This document shows positions 52,590 to 59,996 of a stretch of DNA of 64,000 nt, piece by piece. The stretch is from the NCBI GenBank assembly GCA_029547805.1, contig JAKPOP010000004.1:23490-87489 (forward strand), written 5' to 3'. Below the pieces are notes generated by a model. The model ran no database searches. It saw only the letters and a program-made list of their open reading frames with translations, and was not told the DNA's origin. Origin of the DNA: Deltaproteobacteria bacterium (lineage in GTDB: Bacteria; Myxococcota_A; UBA9042; DTJE01). Each line of letters starts with the position of its first letter. Position 1 is the stretch's first letter. The position numbers were made by a program, and so were the translations under genes.

Positions 52590-54101
52590 ATGGTCTGGGA
52601 GTGGCTCAGGCGACCTGCAGTGGCCAGGGGGCTCCGGATCGGTGGCTTCGTGGCCTTCGCCCTCGCGGTGTTCCTGGCCGTGCTGACGGTCAGTTTCCCG
52701 GCGGCGCGGTTGAAGCGGTGGCTGGAGGGACAGGCCTCGGCCCGGGGGTTCCCGACGCGGATCGAGGAGGTGTCCCTGCGACCCCTCGGGGGCGTCGTGC
52801 TCCAGGGGGTGCGCGTGGACCTGCCGCCCCAGCGGGATTCGTTGCCCGATGGGACCGTGGTCGAGACACCCCGATCCCTGGCCCTGGACCGGGTGGACGT
52901 CTCCTTCGGGATCTTCCGGGCGCTGTTCGGGAGCCTGAAGGTCCAGGTGGTGATCCGAAGCGGCGAGGGCCGCCTGGGTCCGATCCAGGTGGTGAGGACC
53001 TCGGACCAGATCCGGGTGGCCCTGGAGGGTGCCCAGGACTTCCCCTTGCCGTCGACGCTGCCGATCTTCGGGATCCGGATGGCGGGGGTGCTGAAGGCCC
53101 TCAAGGGGACCCTGACCTATGACCAGAAGGGCGGATGGGCCGAGAGCCGGGGGCGCCTCGAGGTCCGGGCCGAGGGGCTCCGGGCCCTTCGGCCCGTGCT
53201 CCGGAGCGCGACCCAGGGCAGCGTGACCCTCAGTGACGCCTCCCTGGGGACCCTGGACGTGGTGATCAACCTGGACCGTCGCCAGGACATCCCGGCCTTC
53301 AAGGGCGACAAGAAGGGGGCGCCCGGGAACGACGGGACCGTGCTGCACGTGGAGAAGGCCGAACTGGACGGAGAGGACGTGAAGGCCCTCTTCGAAGGGC
53401 ACTCCCTGGTGCGCCTGGCGCCGGGGAAGCCGATTCGGGACGGGCAGTTGCAGGCGGAGATCGCCTTCAGCCTGTCCGACGCCTTCTTTGACCGGACGGT
53501 CCGGGAGGGGACCGGTGATCCCTCGACGCCAAACCGGTTCCTGCGGACCTTGCTGAACATGGACCCGAAATGGCGGGCCGCCCAGTCGGGGAACTACTGG
53601 GGTGTCCTCTGCACCGGCACACTGGGGCGTCCAGCCTGCATTCCGAAGCGGCCCATCGTCCGGGGCGGCGACTTCAAACCCCCCGAAAAGGCCCAGGAGA
53701 AGCCTGCCGAGTCTCCCTCGCCCACGACCGGCCGGCCTTCGACGCCGGTCCGGGAGGCGCCCCCGGCCAGCCCGACGCCTCCCCCGTCGCCGGTCCCTGC
53801 GACGGCCTCGCCGGCCCCGGTCGCCCCGCCGCCACGGGTCGAGCCCACCATCGCTCCACCCCCAGCCCCGGAGGCGGCCCGGGTGCCGGCGATCGAGGCC
53901 CCGGCGGGTCCGGTCGCCTCACCGTCGGCCGAGGCCGCCGCGGCGTCGGCGGTCCGGGAGTCTGGCGCCCTGAAGCCCGTGATCCTGGGTCGCGCCCGCA
54001 TCCGGGGGATGGTCCCCCCGGGCGACGAGGAGGAAGTGCCCGGACCGGCCGGAGAAGCCCCTCCGCCGCCCCAGCCTCCGCCCGTCGAGGGACAGGAGTG
54101 A
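52590..54101 (+). CDS. gspN: Type II secretion protein GspN (AsmA-like) with Pro/Ala-rich tail
   Basis: 503 residues. One N-terminal transmembrane helix (FVAFALAVFLAVLTVSFPAARL) and a periplasmic beta-rich domain with AsmA-like features (ASARGFPTRIEEVSLRPLGGVVLQGVRV, GTLTYDQKGG). From residue ~355 the chain is Pro/Ala/Ser-rich to the end. GspN of this kind ends gsp operons in delta-proteobacteria; its role is unclear and it is absent from many T2SS. GGAGG precedes the ATG. Confidence 0.82.
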   Translation: MVWEWLRRPAVARGLRIGGFVAFALAVFLAVLTVSFPAARLKRWLEGQASARGFPTRIEEVSLRPLGGVVLQGVRVDLPPQRDSLPDGTVVETPRSLALDRVDVSFGIFRALFGSLKVQVVIRSGEGRLGPIQVVRTSDQIRVALEGAQDFPLPSTLPIFGIRMAGVLKALKGTLTYDQKGGWAESRGRLEVRAEGLRALRPVLRSATQGSVTLSDASLGTLDVVINLDRRQDIPAFKGDKKGAPGNDGTVLHVEKAELDGEDVKALFEGHSLVRLAPGKPIRDGQLQAEIAFSLSDAFFDRTVREGTGDPSTPNRFLRTLLNMDPKWRAAQSGNYWGVLCTGTLGRPACIPKRPIVRGGDFKPPEKAQEKPAESPSPTTGRPSTPVREAPPASPTPPPSPVPATASPAPVAPPPRVEPTIAPPPAPEAARVPAIEAPAGPVASPSAEAAAASAVRESGALKPVILGRARIRGMVPPGDEEEVPGPAGEAPPPPQPPPVEGQE

Positions 54102-54133
54102 GGGGTTCGGGTCGCCGTGGTCCTGGGGGCGGG

Positions 54134-55213
54134 TCAGGCCTCTTCCGGCGGCAGGTCCAGTTCGTCGCGGCGGCGCAGCACCGGGCCCGCGTCCAGCGTC
54201 CGGATCCAGTAGAGGTCCGCCGGCAGCACGTCGTATCGAGGCAGGTCCGGCAGGGACTCCTCGAAGGCCAGGCGGAGGATCCACCAGGGGAAGTGGGCTC
54301 CCGCCGCCGTGTAGAAGTGGTGCGTGGTCCCGAGTCGTCCCGCGTTGACCTCCGTCGGTCGCAGGCTGCCGTCCCCGGCGGCCTTGACGTCCACGAAGGC
54401 GGCGCCGTGGAACGCCGGGTCCAGGGCCAGCACGCACCGGTGGCCCAGGTCATTCAAGTCCGCCCGGTGCACCGTGTGGCTGATCGACGGGGCCCCGGTG
54501 ATCCCCGAGGGACTCACGTGGGGGATCACGTAGGCATCCCGCTGGCGTCCCTGGCTGGTGATCAACTCCCCATGGCGGAAGATCCCGAGCCAGGTCAGGT
54601 TCTCCCCCGGGAGGAACTCCGAGGCGATGAAATGGCCCATTCCCTGGTAGAAGGAGATCCAGCCCCGGGCCTCGATGGGGTGACGGCACGGCAGCGCGGC
54701 GCCGCCGATGCCCCGTCCGGGGATTCCGGAGCCTCGGAACCAGACAGGCCGCGTCGGGATCTCGTCGAAGGCCCGGTCGATGTCCGCGTCGGTCTCGATG
54801 GCGATGGTCTTTGGGACCGGGATTCCGGCCGCGGACCAGCGCTTCCAGGTCTCCCACTTGCTGGCGGCCCGCTGCTGGGTTTCCAGGGACGGGACATACA
54901 GACGGGCCCCGGTCTCCTCGATGCGGCTCCGATGGCGGGTCAGGACCTCCATCTCCAGAGAGGAGTTCGGGAAGACGAAGTTCAGGGAGTGGCTCCGGAT
55001 CAGGCCACAGACCGCCTCCAGATAGGCCTCCTCGTCCCGGCACCGGGGCACCCGGGCCCGCTCGTGGGTCAGGGCCAGATGCACGAAGAAGGGGCTGGCG
55101 TCGCAGCCCACCGTGAAGATCGGTTCCGGGGCCTCCCGCAATCCCCGGGTCAGATTGACAGCCCCCGGGCCCCCTGCGGCTGGGATCAGCACGCGTTTTG
55201 GCACGGATGACAC
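54134..55213 (-). CDS. ATP-grasp enzyme, carbamoyl-phosphate-synthase-like
   Basis: 359 residues. N-terminal Rossmann-type pre-ATP-grasp region (KRVLIPAAGGPGAVNLTRGL, FPNSSLEMEVLTRHRSRIE). An ATP-grasp fold follows, with the hinge SKWETWKRWSAAGIPVPKTIAIET, RPVWFRGSGIPGRG, IASEFLPGENLTWLGIF and the metal-binding end AAFVDVKAAGDGSLRPTEVNAGRLG. It should join a carboxylate to an amine or thiol at the cost of ATP; the substrate is not predictable. The GTG at 55213 sits five bases after GGGAGG; a GTG at 55219 overlaps that site. Last of a three-gene unit with the two genes upstream. Confidence 0.82.
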   Translation of the reverse strand: MSSVPKRVLIPAAGGPGAVNLTRGLREAPEPIFTVGCDASPFFVHLALTHERARVPRCRDEEAYLEAVCGLIRSHSLNFVFPNSSLEMEVLTRHRSRIEETGARLYVPSLETQQRAASKWETWKRWSAAGIPVPKTIAIETDADIDRAFDEIPTRPVWFRGSGIPGRGIGGAALPCRHPIEARGWISFYQGMGHFIASEFLPGENLTWLGIFRHGELITSQGRQRDAYVIPHVSPSGITGAPSISHTVHRADLNDLGHRCVLALDPAFHGAAFVDVKAAGDGSLRPTEVNAGRLGTTHHFYTAAGAHFPWWILRLAFEESLPDLPRYDVLPADLYWIRTLDAGPVLRRRDELDLPPEEA

Positions 55214-55228
55214 GGACACCTCCCGGCC

Positions 55229-55456
55229 TCAGGCCAGTTCGAAATACTTGCAGAACAGGTAATGGCCCTGGGGGTCCAGGTAGCCCTCGGGTTGGGTCAG
55301 CTGGTCGTTGGGATACTCCATGCTGCATCGTCCCGTCGATGGCACCACATGGGCACAGTCCCGGCAGGTCCAGCGCAGGTCGAAACGTGAAGATTCCTCC
55401 CGGAACCTCCGAAGGTCCTCGGGGGTGGCCGTGGTCGGTGTCACGAATGCCTTCAT
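55229..55456 (-). CDS. Small four-Cys protein (75 aa)
   Basis: No family recognised. Cys residues are arranged C-x2-C-x9-C and one more near the end (TCRDCAHVVPSTGRCSMEYP, FCKYFEL), suggesting a small zinc- or iron-binding fold. The start is coupled to the upstream gene by ATGA overlap and GGGAGAA lies upstream. Fifteen bases separate it from the ATP-grasp gene, so it could be its partner or substrate. Confidence 0.7.
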   Translation of the reverse strand: MKAFVTPTTATPEDLRRFREESSRFDLRWTCRDCAHVVPSTGRCSMEYPNDQLTQPEGYLDPQGHYLFCKYFELA

Positions 55457-55983
55457 CGACCGGGTTCTCCCGACAGGGCCCTGGCGGCCTCCGGGAAGCC
55501 TGCCGCCTCAAGCCAGGAGCGGGTGACCGCCCGCAGGGTCATGTCCGTAGGGTCCCCATGCTCCAGCAGCCAGAGGGCGGCCCCCGGGAGGTCGCCAGCA
55601 CGGCAGCGCAACGTCCCAATGGCTCGTGTGATCAGCGGCGGCGGCCGAAAGCGGTCTTCGCCGGGAATCGCCAGGGGCGGGGTCGTGAACACCACCTGTC
55701 GGAGGGCCTCCCGGAGAGCCTGATCCCGGCAGGTCCGATCGGTGAAGGGCTGGAGCCACCGTCGCACCTGCTGCCAGGCGGCCTCCAGGGACCGCAGGGC
55801 CTCAGCCTCGCGCCCCTGGACCAGGTCCGTCAGGCCGGACCGGTAGGGCCTGGTCTCCAGGTACTCCCGGACCTCTGAAGAGGCCGGCAAGGGCAGGGCC
55901 TCGCACTCCCGGGGCGGCGCCGGGCGTGATAAAGTCGGTGCGGGCAGGAGGCAGAGGGCGACGAGGAGGCAGGTCCCGCGCAT
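55453..55983 (-). CDS. Exported protein of unknown function (176 aa)
   Basis: N-terminal signal peptide MRGTCLLVALCLLPAPTLSRP. The rest is helical, with paired Cys (ECEALP, TCRDQAL, LRCRAGDLPGAALWLLEHG) and a pattern LEAAGFPEAARALSGEP that suggests short helical repeats. No Shine-Dalgarno sequence precedes the ATG at 55983; a -10-like TAGAAT lies seven bases upstream, which fits a leaderless message. First gene of the minus-strand unit leading to the ATP-grasp enzyme. Confidence 0.65.
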   Translation of the reverse strand: MRGTCLLVALCLLPAPTLSRPAPPRECEALPLPASSEVREYLETRPYRSGLTDLVQGREAEALRSLEAAWQQVRRWLQPFTDRTCRDQALREALRQVVFTTPPLAIPGEDRFRPPPLITRAIGTLRCRAGDLPGAALWLLEHGDPTDMTLRAVTRSWLEAAGFPEAARALSGEPGR

Positions 55984-55990
55984 GAAGGGC

Positions 55991-56019
55991 ATTCTAGCAC
56001 GGCATGGCCTCGCCTTCAG
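55991..56019 (-). promoter_or_regulatory. Possible leaderless promoter
   Basis: On the minus strand CTGAAG (56019-56014), 17 bases, TAGAAT (55996-55991). The start site would fall at or within a base or two of the ATG at 55983. The -35 is weak. Confidence 0.4.
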
Positions 56020-56035
56020 GGGGGCCTGGGCCGAG

Positions 56036-56806
56036 ATGCAGGGACTTCTGGCCGCCTGGTTGGCGACCCTGATGGTCTGGGGAACGGTGGCGACCGCCGG
56101 GGCGGCCGAACCGGTCGCGCTTCCGCCCGACGGTTCCTTCCTGCGGGTGACCGTCGATGGGGGGATCTCCCCGTTCACCAGCGTGGTCTGGGACGTGACG
56201 GTCCGGGGCGAGGCGGTGGTGGTCTCCCTGGTCAAGGAATCCCTTTGCCGTACCGGGCAGCGGGAGCGGGTGCGCCTGCTGCAAGGGGACCCGGCCCGGA
56301 CCCTGCTGGAGTCCCTCGTGGGGGCCGGTGTCTGGACCGTTGGGGAAGTGCCCCGGGGGGCGACGGCCGGTCGCGCGAGGGATGCCTCCGGGCGGCCGGG
56401 AGAGGTGCGATACGAGGTCTGGATGGCCTGGGGAAGACAGATGAGCCGCTGGACGGTCACCCAGGGTCAACTGCACCGGGTGCCGCAGGCCCTCCGGGTC
56501 GTGACGGTGCTCCCGGACCTGGTGCGGACCCTCGTCGATCCCTTGCCGATGCGGGACCTCTACGTCCCGGCCGGGCGGATCGGGTATCTCACGGTCACCG
56601 CGTCAGAGGAGGGGGAGATGGTGATTGATGGCTGGGATCGGGTGCCCCTTCCCGTCGAATCTCTGGAGGTCGTGGAGGGGGATCACCAGGTGGTGGCCAC
56701 GAGCCGGTCCGGGAAGGTCCAGAGGTTCCGGGTCCAGGTCCTGGGGGGCGGGATGCACCGGGTGCATGTGCTGTTCCAGGCCCCTGAGGGGGAACCGGCT
56801 CCATGA
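56036..56806 (+). CDS. Exported protein with PEGA-like C-terminal domain
   Basis: 256 residues. Signal peptide MQGLLAAWLATLMVWGTVATAGA, preferred over the in-frame ATG at 55982 because that adds a polar extension ahead of the hydrophobic stretch and overlaps the divergent gene. The middle (residues ~30-150) is beta-rich and unrecognised. Residues ~185-250 (GYLTVTASEEGEMVIDGWDRVPLPVESLEVVEGDHQVV) look like a PEGA surface domain. The gene for the M74-type murein endopeptidase follows 14 bases later. Confidence 0.68.
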   Translation: MQGLLAAWLATLMVWGTVATAGAAEPVALPPDGSFLRVTVDGGISPFTSVVWDVTVRGEAVVVSLVKESLCRTGQRERVRLLQGDPARTLLESLVGAGVWTVGEVPRGATAGRARDASGRPGEVRYEVWMAWGRQMSRWTVTQGQLHRVPQALRVVTVLPDLVRTLVDPLPMRDLYVPAGRIGYLTVTASEEGEMVIDGWDRVPLPVESLEVVEGDHQVVATSRSGKVQRFRVQVLGGGMHRVHVLFQAPEGEPAP

Positions 56807-56820
56807 GGTGAGACTCGGGC

Positions 56821-57654
56821 ATGGGAAGGGGAATGCTGCTGGCAGGCCTGCTGGCCCTGCTGGTTCCGGCGACGGCCATCGCCCAGCGGTGTCCCTCCGG
56901 GACCAGTCTCCGGCAGACCCACGTGCGGAAGGGGGAGGGCCTCCAGGAGGTCGCCCGGCGCGTCCAGGTCAAGGTGGAGGACCTCCGGCGGTGGAACCGA
57001 CTGCGGTCGGACCAGGTGCGGCCAGGGCAGAACCTTCGTTACTGCATGCCGGTCCTCCGGGGGGCGTCCATCGGGTCTCCAAACCGGGGGAAACTGCAGA
57101 AGGGCAAGAGCATCGACCCCGACGGGGATCGGCAGGGGACCGGGTTCGTGCTGAGTCCCCACCGCAGCGCCACCTGGGGAACGCCGGCCACCGTGGCGGC
57201 CGTCCGAAGAGCGATGGCCTGCTACCGGAGCCGCTGTCCGGCCGGCCGGAAGGGCGAGTGTCCCCCGGTGAACCTCGGCGACCTCTCGGCAAAGGACGGG
57301 GGGCATCTGGGCAACCACCTCTCGCACCAGAGCGGGCGTGACGTGGACCTCGGCTACCTGGTGCGCCCGCCCCAGAGCCGGGGGGTCTTCGACCGACAGG
57401 CCACGGCCGCGAACCTGAACCTCAAGGCACAGTGGGCGGTGTTGGGCTGCCTGTTGGACAATCCCCTGGTGAAGTTCGTCTTCCTGTCGGGCACGGTGGC
57501 CGAGGCCCTCAGGGCCCATGCCCGGAAGGTCCCGGCCCTTCGGAAATACCTGCGATTCTTCCAGAACGGGGTCATCCAGCCCGACACCGAGCACCTGACC
57601 CATCTCCACGTGCGCTATCGCTGCCCGAAGACCGATCCCCACTGTCAGGACTGA
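56821..57654 (+). CDS. LysM plus M74 (MepA-like) murein endopeptidase
   Basis: 277 residues, exported (signal MGRGMLLAGLLALLVPATAIA). A LysM domain (HVRKGEGLQEVARRVQVKVE, residues ~34-77) binds peptidoglycan. The C-terminal ~180 residues are a penicillin-insensitive murein endopeptidase: H169-QSG-R-D174-V-D176 in SHQSGRDVDLGY and H261-L-H263 in THLHVRYRCP match the zinc ligand motifs of MepA, which cuts D-Ala-meso-DAP cross-links. The LysM fusion is unusual relative to E. coli MepA. It may open the wall for envelope machinery. Confidence 0.88.
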   Translation: MGRGMLLAGLLALLVPATAIAQRCPSGTSLRQTHVRKGEGLQEVARRVQVKVEDLRRWNRLRSDQVRPGQNLRYCMPVLRGASIGSPNRGKLQKGKSIDPDGDRQGTGFVLSPHRSATWGTPATVAAVRRAMACYRSRCPAGRKGECPPVNLGDLSAKDGGHLGNHLSHQSGRDVDLGYLVRPPQSRGVFDRQATAANLNLKAQWAVLGCLLDNPLVKFVFLSGTVAEALRAHARKVPALRKYLRFFQNGVIQPDTEHLTHLHVRYRCPKTDPHCQD

Positions 57655-57678
57655 GACCTGATGGCCGGGGCGTTGAGG

Positions 57679-57697
57679 AGGACCGACAGACGGTCCT
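57679..57697 (+). terminator. Hairpin between convergent genes
   Basis: AGGACCG (57679-57685), loop ACAGA, CGGTCCT (57691-57697), extendable by a G-U and a G-C pair. It lies between the endopeptidase stop and the DUF4395 stop and could serve both. Confidence 0.45.
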
Positions 57698-57704
57698 TCC
57701 AGGG

Positions 57705-58196
57705 TCAGAAGGTGGGGTGGGACGCCCGGTGGGGCACCTCGCAGGTGGGGCAGGGGGGCTCGCGCAGCACCCCGGCCCGGACCAGTCCCCCGTGAATCCG
57801 GCATCCCAGGCAGAAGCCGAAGACGGCCTCGAGGGACGCCAGCCCGACCACCACCGCGGCGAGGGCCTGGCCGATGGCCACCGTGGCCGGGAACAGGTGC
57901 AGGACCCAGGCGGCGCTGAAGAACACCAGCCCCACGGTTGCCGCGAATCGTTTCGGGGCATATGCGATGGGAGTGCCCGGTCCGCCCGGGAGCCGGTTCG
58001 CGATGACCCGGGCCACGGTGGCCAGGGGACTCATGCGCGGGGCGATCAGGGCCCGGAGGGCGAAGTCCAGGACCAGGAGACCCAGGGGCCAGGAGTGGTC
58101 CACCAGGGGAGCCAGTGAGCCCAGGATGACCACCTGGGCCGCCACCAGTCGGGGGATGCGGTTCGGCACCTGTCGGGGAAACTGGAATGGCGACAT
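57705..58196 (-). CDS. DUF4395 membrane protein
   Basis: 163 residues with about four transmembrane segments. The pattern NRIPRLVAAQVVILG, DFALRALIAPRMSPLATVARVI and a CxxC in FGFCLGCRIHG is that of DUF4395 (PF14340); further CPTC lies in the tail. DUF4395 proteins are often linked to thioredoxin-like or rhodanese proteins, though none is adjacent. The ATG follows GGGAGGAAA. It has a near-perfect promoter in an AT-rich island. Confidence 0.85.
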   Translation of the reverse strand: MSPFQFPRQVPNRIPRLVAAQVVILGSLAPLVDHSWPLGLLVLDFALRALIAPRMSPLATVARVIANRLPGGPGTPIAYAPKRFAATVGLVFFSAAWVLHLFPATVAIGQALAAVVVGLASLEAVFGFCLGCRIHGGLVRAGVLREPPCPTCEVPHRASHPTF

Positions 58197-58244
58197 GGTT
58201 TCCTCCCGCGAGTGGGATGCGGGGCACCGGGCCCCGATGGGGGC

Positions 58245-58274
58245 ATTATATGAGTAAATAAATCATAAAGTCAA
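58245..58274 (-). promoter_or_regulatory. Near-consensus sigma-70 promoter in an AT-rich island
   Basis: On the minus strand TTGACT (58274-58269), 18 bases, TATAAT (58250-58245). The ~45-base island at 58244-58290 is by far the most AT-rich stretch of the window. Predicted start near 58238, ~42 bases before the DUF4395 ATG. Confidence 0.7.
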
Positions 58275-58305
58275 TAATAGTCCTGAAACGTCCCCCGACG
58301 GGGGC

Positions 58306-58334
58306 TTTCCGAAATGACCGGGTGCCCGTATCAT
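58306..58334 (+). promoter_or_regulatory. Possible promoter of the lipoprotein/purE operon
   Basis: TTTCCG (58306-58311), 17 bases, TATCAT (58329-58334). A CCCCC-gac-GGGGG hairpin (58292-58304) abuts its upstream edge. Gives a ~41-base leader before 58382. Confidence 0.4.
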
Positions 58335-58381
58335 GGGCCGTTCCGCGACCGGGGTCGGCCGGACGTTTCTGGGAGGACGGG

Positions 58382-59917
58382 ATGCGTAGAGGCTGGTGGC
58401 TGGCGGTGCTGTGGGTGTTCGTGGCCTGCCGGGGCGGCGGGGGGACCGGGGAGCGACAGAAGGCCGCTCTGGAGGCCCAGAAGAAGGCCATCCAGGGCGA
58501 GGTGGATCAGGTCCTCCAGGGCTGGCTGGACCAGATGGCCCGGACCCTGCCGGAGGACGTCCGGAAGTTCGAGAAGTCCAGGAGCCCCCTCGTGCGATGG
58601 CGGCTCGACTCCTTCCAGTACGACTGGAAGCGGCCCCTCGAGGCGGCGGTGGTGAAGGTCCGAGGGACCGTGCTGGAGGACGCCTTCCGGGCGCCCCTGG
58701 AGTTCTTCCAGGCGATGGATGCCTTCTGGAAGAAGGAGATCGACTTCAAGGACTACCTGGCGGCCTACCGGAAGGTGAAGGAGGCCTCCGACGACCCCCT
58801 GGTGCTGCTGCTGGCGGACTTCGACCATGCCTTTCTGCATCTGGAGGCCTTCTACGGGGCCCAGGACATGGAGGGAGACGATCGGGCCATCTACTTCTTC
58901 CGTCACTGGCAGGTGGCCTTCTCCTTCCCTCGGGAGAAGGGCGAGGCGGTCAGCGAGTACCTGGCACGCCTGTGCATGGAGCGGCCGCTGGATGTCTGCC
59001 GGGAGGTCCCCTTCGAGTCGCTTCACTTCGCGCTGGAGAGACCCTACCTGCTCGAGGTGAAGCGGATCGTCGGGGAGTACCTGAAGGCCCACCCGGACCA
59101 GCCCATCAACCGGGTCTTCCAGACGCTTCTCCAGGACATCGAGGCCCGGTTGCCACGGATCCCCGCATTCCCCGAGGATCCGGTCATGCCGACGGTGGTC
59201 TCGAAGGCCCCCTTCGTCGGGGACGTCGTGGTGACGGTCCGGCCGAGCGGCCTGACGTGGGAGGAGCGTGAGTACCTGTCCTTCCAGAAGGGATGGCTGA
59301 TCCCGGCGAAGGAGTGGGGCGTCTTCCAGAAGGCCGTGAAGGACCGGATGCCGGGCTTCGAGAAGGATCGGGGCCCCGAGAACCTGGAGATCCTGCTGCT
59401 GGCGATGGACCAGCAGGCCGCGATGGGGGTCGCCGCCCGGGTCGTGGACGCGATGAAGGCGGAGCCGCCCCGCTACGTGACCTTCGGTGGCCGGAGGCGG
59501 ATCGACGGCATGAACCGCCGGACCACCTTCGGCAAGTTGCAGTTCCGGGAGGTCCCGGTGGCACCACGGAAGGCGGAGGTCGAGGGGCAGGGGTCCTGGA
59601 AGTGCCTGCCCCTGGGGCAGACCCCCGACTCGGACGACCTGCCGGGTCAGGTGGGGCCGACGGTCCTGGTGACGACCTCGGGGATCCGGACCGGGACGTT
59701 CCAGCAGGGCAAGGTCGGTGGCCTGGCCGATGGGGACCTGCCGGGAGCGCTGGCGCACCTGCGGAGCGGCACGGGCCTGCTGCTCATTGGCGAGGACGTG
59801 CCGCTGCAGGCCGTGGCGCCTCTGATCCAGTCCCTCTTCGAGGAGTGCGGGGACGAGCGCTGCACCTTCCTGCAGAAGCACGAACCGCGCCTGGAGGTCC
59901 AGGTCTGCGGCCGTTGA
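58382..59917 (+). CDS. Lipoprotein with two ExbD-like regions
   Basis: 511 residues. Signal MRRGWWLAVLWVFVAC gives a likely lipidated Cys16. Residues ~20-260 are helical with no recognised domain. Two later stretches have the strand-helix pattern of ExbD/TolR periplasmic domains: ~270-390 (GDVVVTVRPSGLTWEEREYL) and ~426-511 (PTVLVTTSGIRTGTF, GTGLLLIGEDVPLQAVAPLI). The transmembrane anchor of ExbD is absent, so this is at most a relative of the periplasmic part. The ATG follows GGGAGGACGG. Followed by a second lipoprotein gene in the same orientation. Confidence 0.72.
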   Translation: MRRGWWLAVLWVFVACRGGGGTGERQKAALEAQKKAIQGEVDQVLQGWLDQMARTLPEDVRKFEKSRSPLVRWRLDSFQYDWKRPLEAAVVKVRGTVLEDAFRAPLEFFQAMDAFWKKEIDFKDYLAAYRKVKEASDDPLVLLLADFDHAFLHLEAFYGAQDMEGDDRAIYFFRHWQVAFSFPREKGEAVSEYLARLCMERPLDVCREVPFESLHFALERPYLLEVKRIVGEYLKAHPDQPINRVFQTLLQDIEARLPRIPAFPEDPVMPTVVSKAPFVGDVVVTVRPSGLTWEEREYLSFQKGWLIPAKEWGVFQKAVKDRMPGFEKDRGPENLEILLLAMDQQAAMGVAARVVDAMKAEPPRYVTFGGRRRIDGMNRRTTFGKLQFREVPVAPRKAEVEGQGSWKCLPLGQTPDSDDLPGQVGPTVLVTTSGIRTGTFQQGKVGGLADGDLPGALAHLRSGTGLLLIGEDVPLQAVAPLIQSLFEECGDERCTFLQKHEPRLEVQVCGR

Positions 59918-59996
59918 GATGGCGCGACATCAGGCCCCGCGGGGATCGGGGGGCCTGGGGGAGGGCCGGCCGCTGGTCGATGAACGGGAGGGGACG

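Noticed and set aside
55214..55219. A start for the ATP-grasp gene at the GTG of 55219
   Set aside because: That codon overlaps the GGGAGG ribosome site; the GTG at 55213 is spaced correctly.
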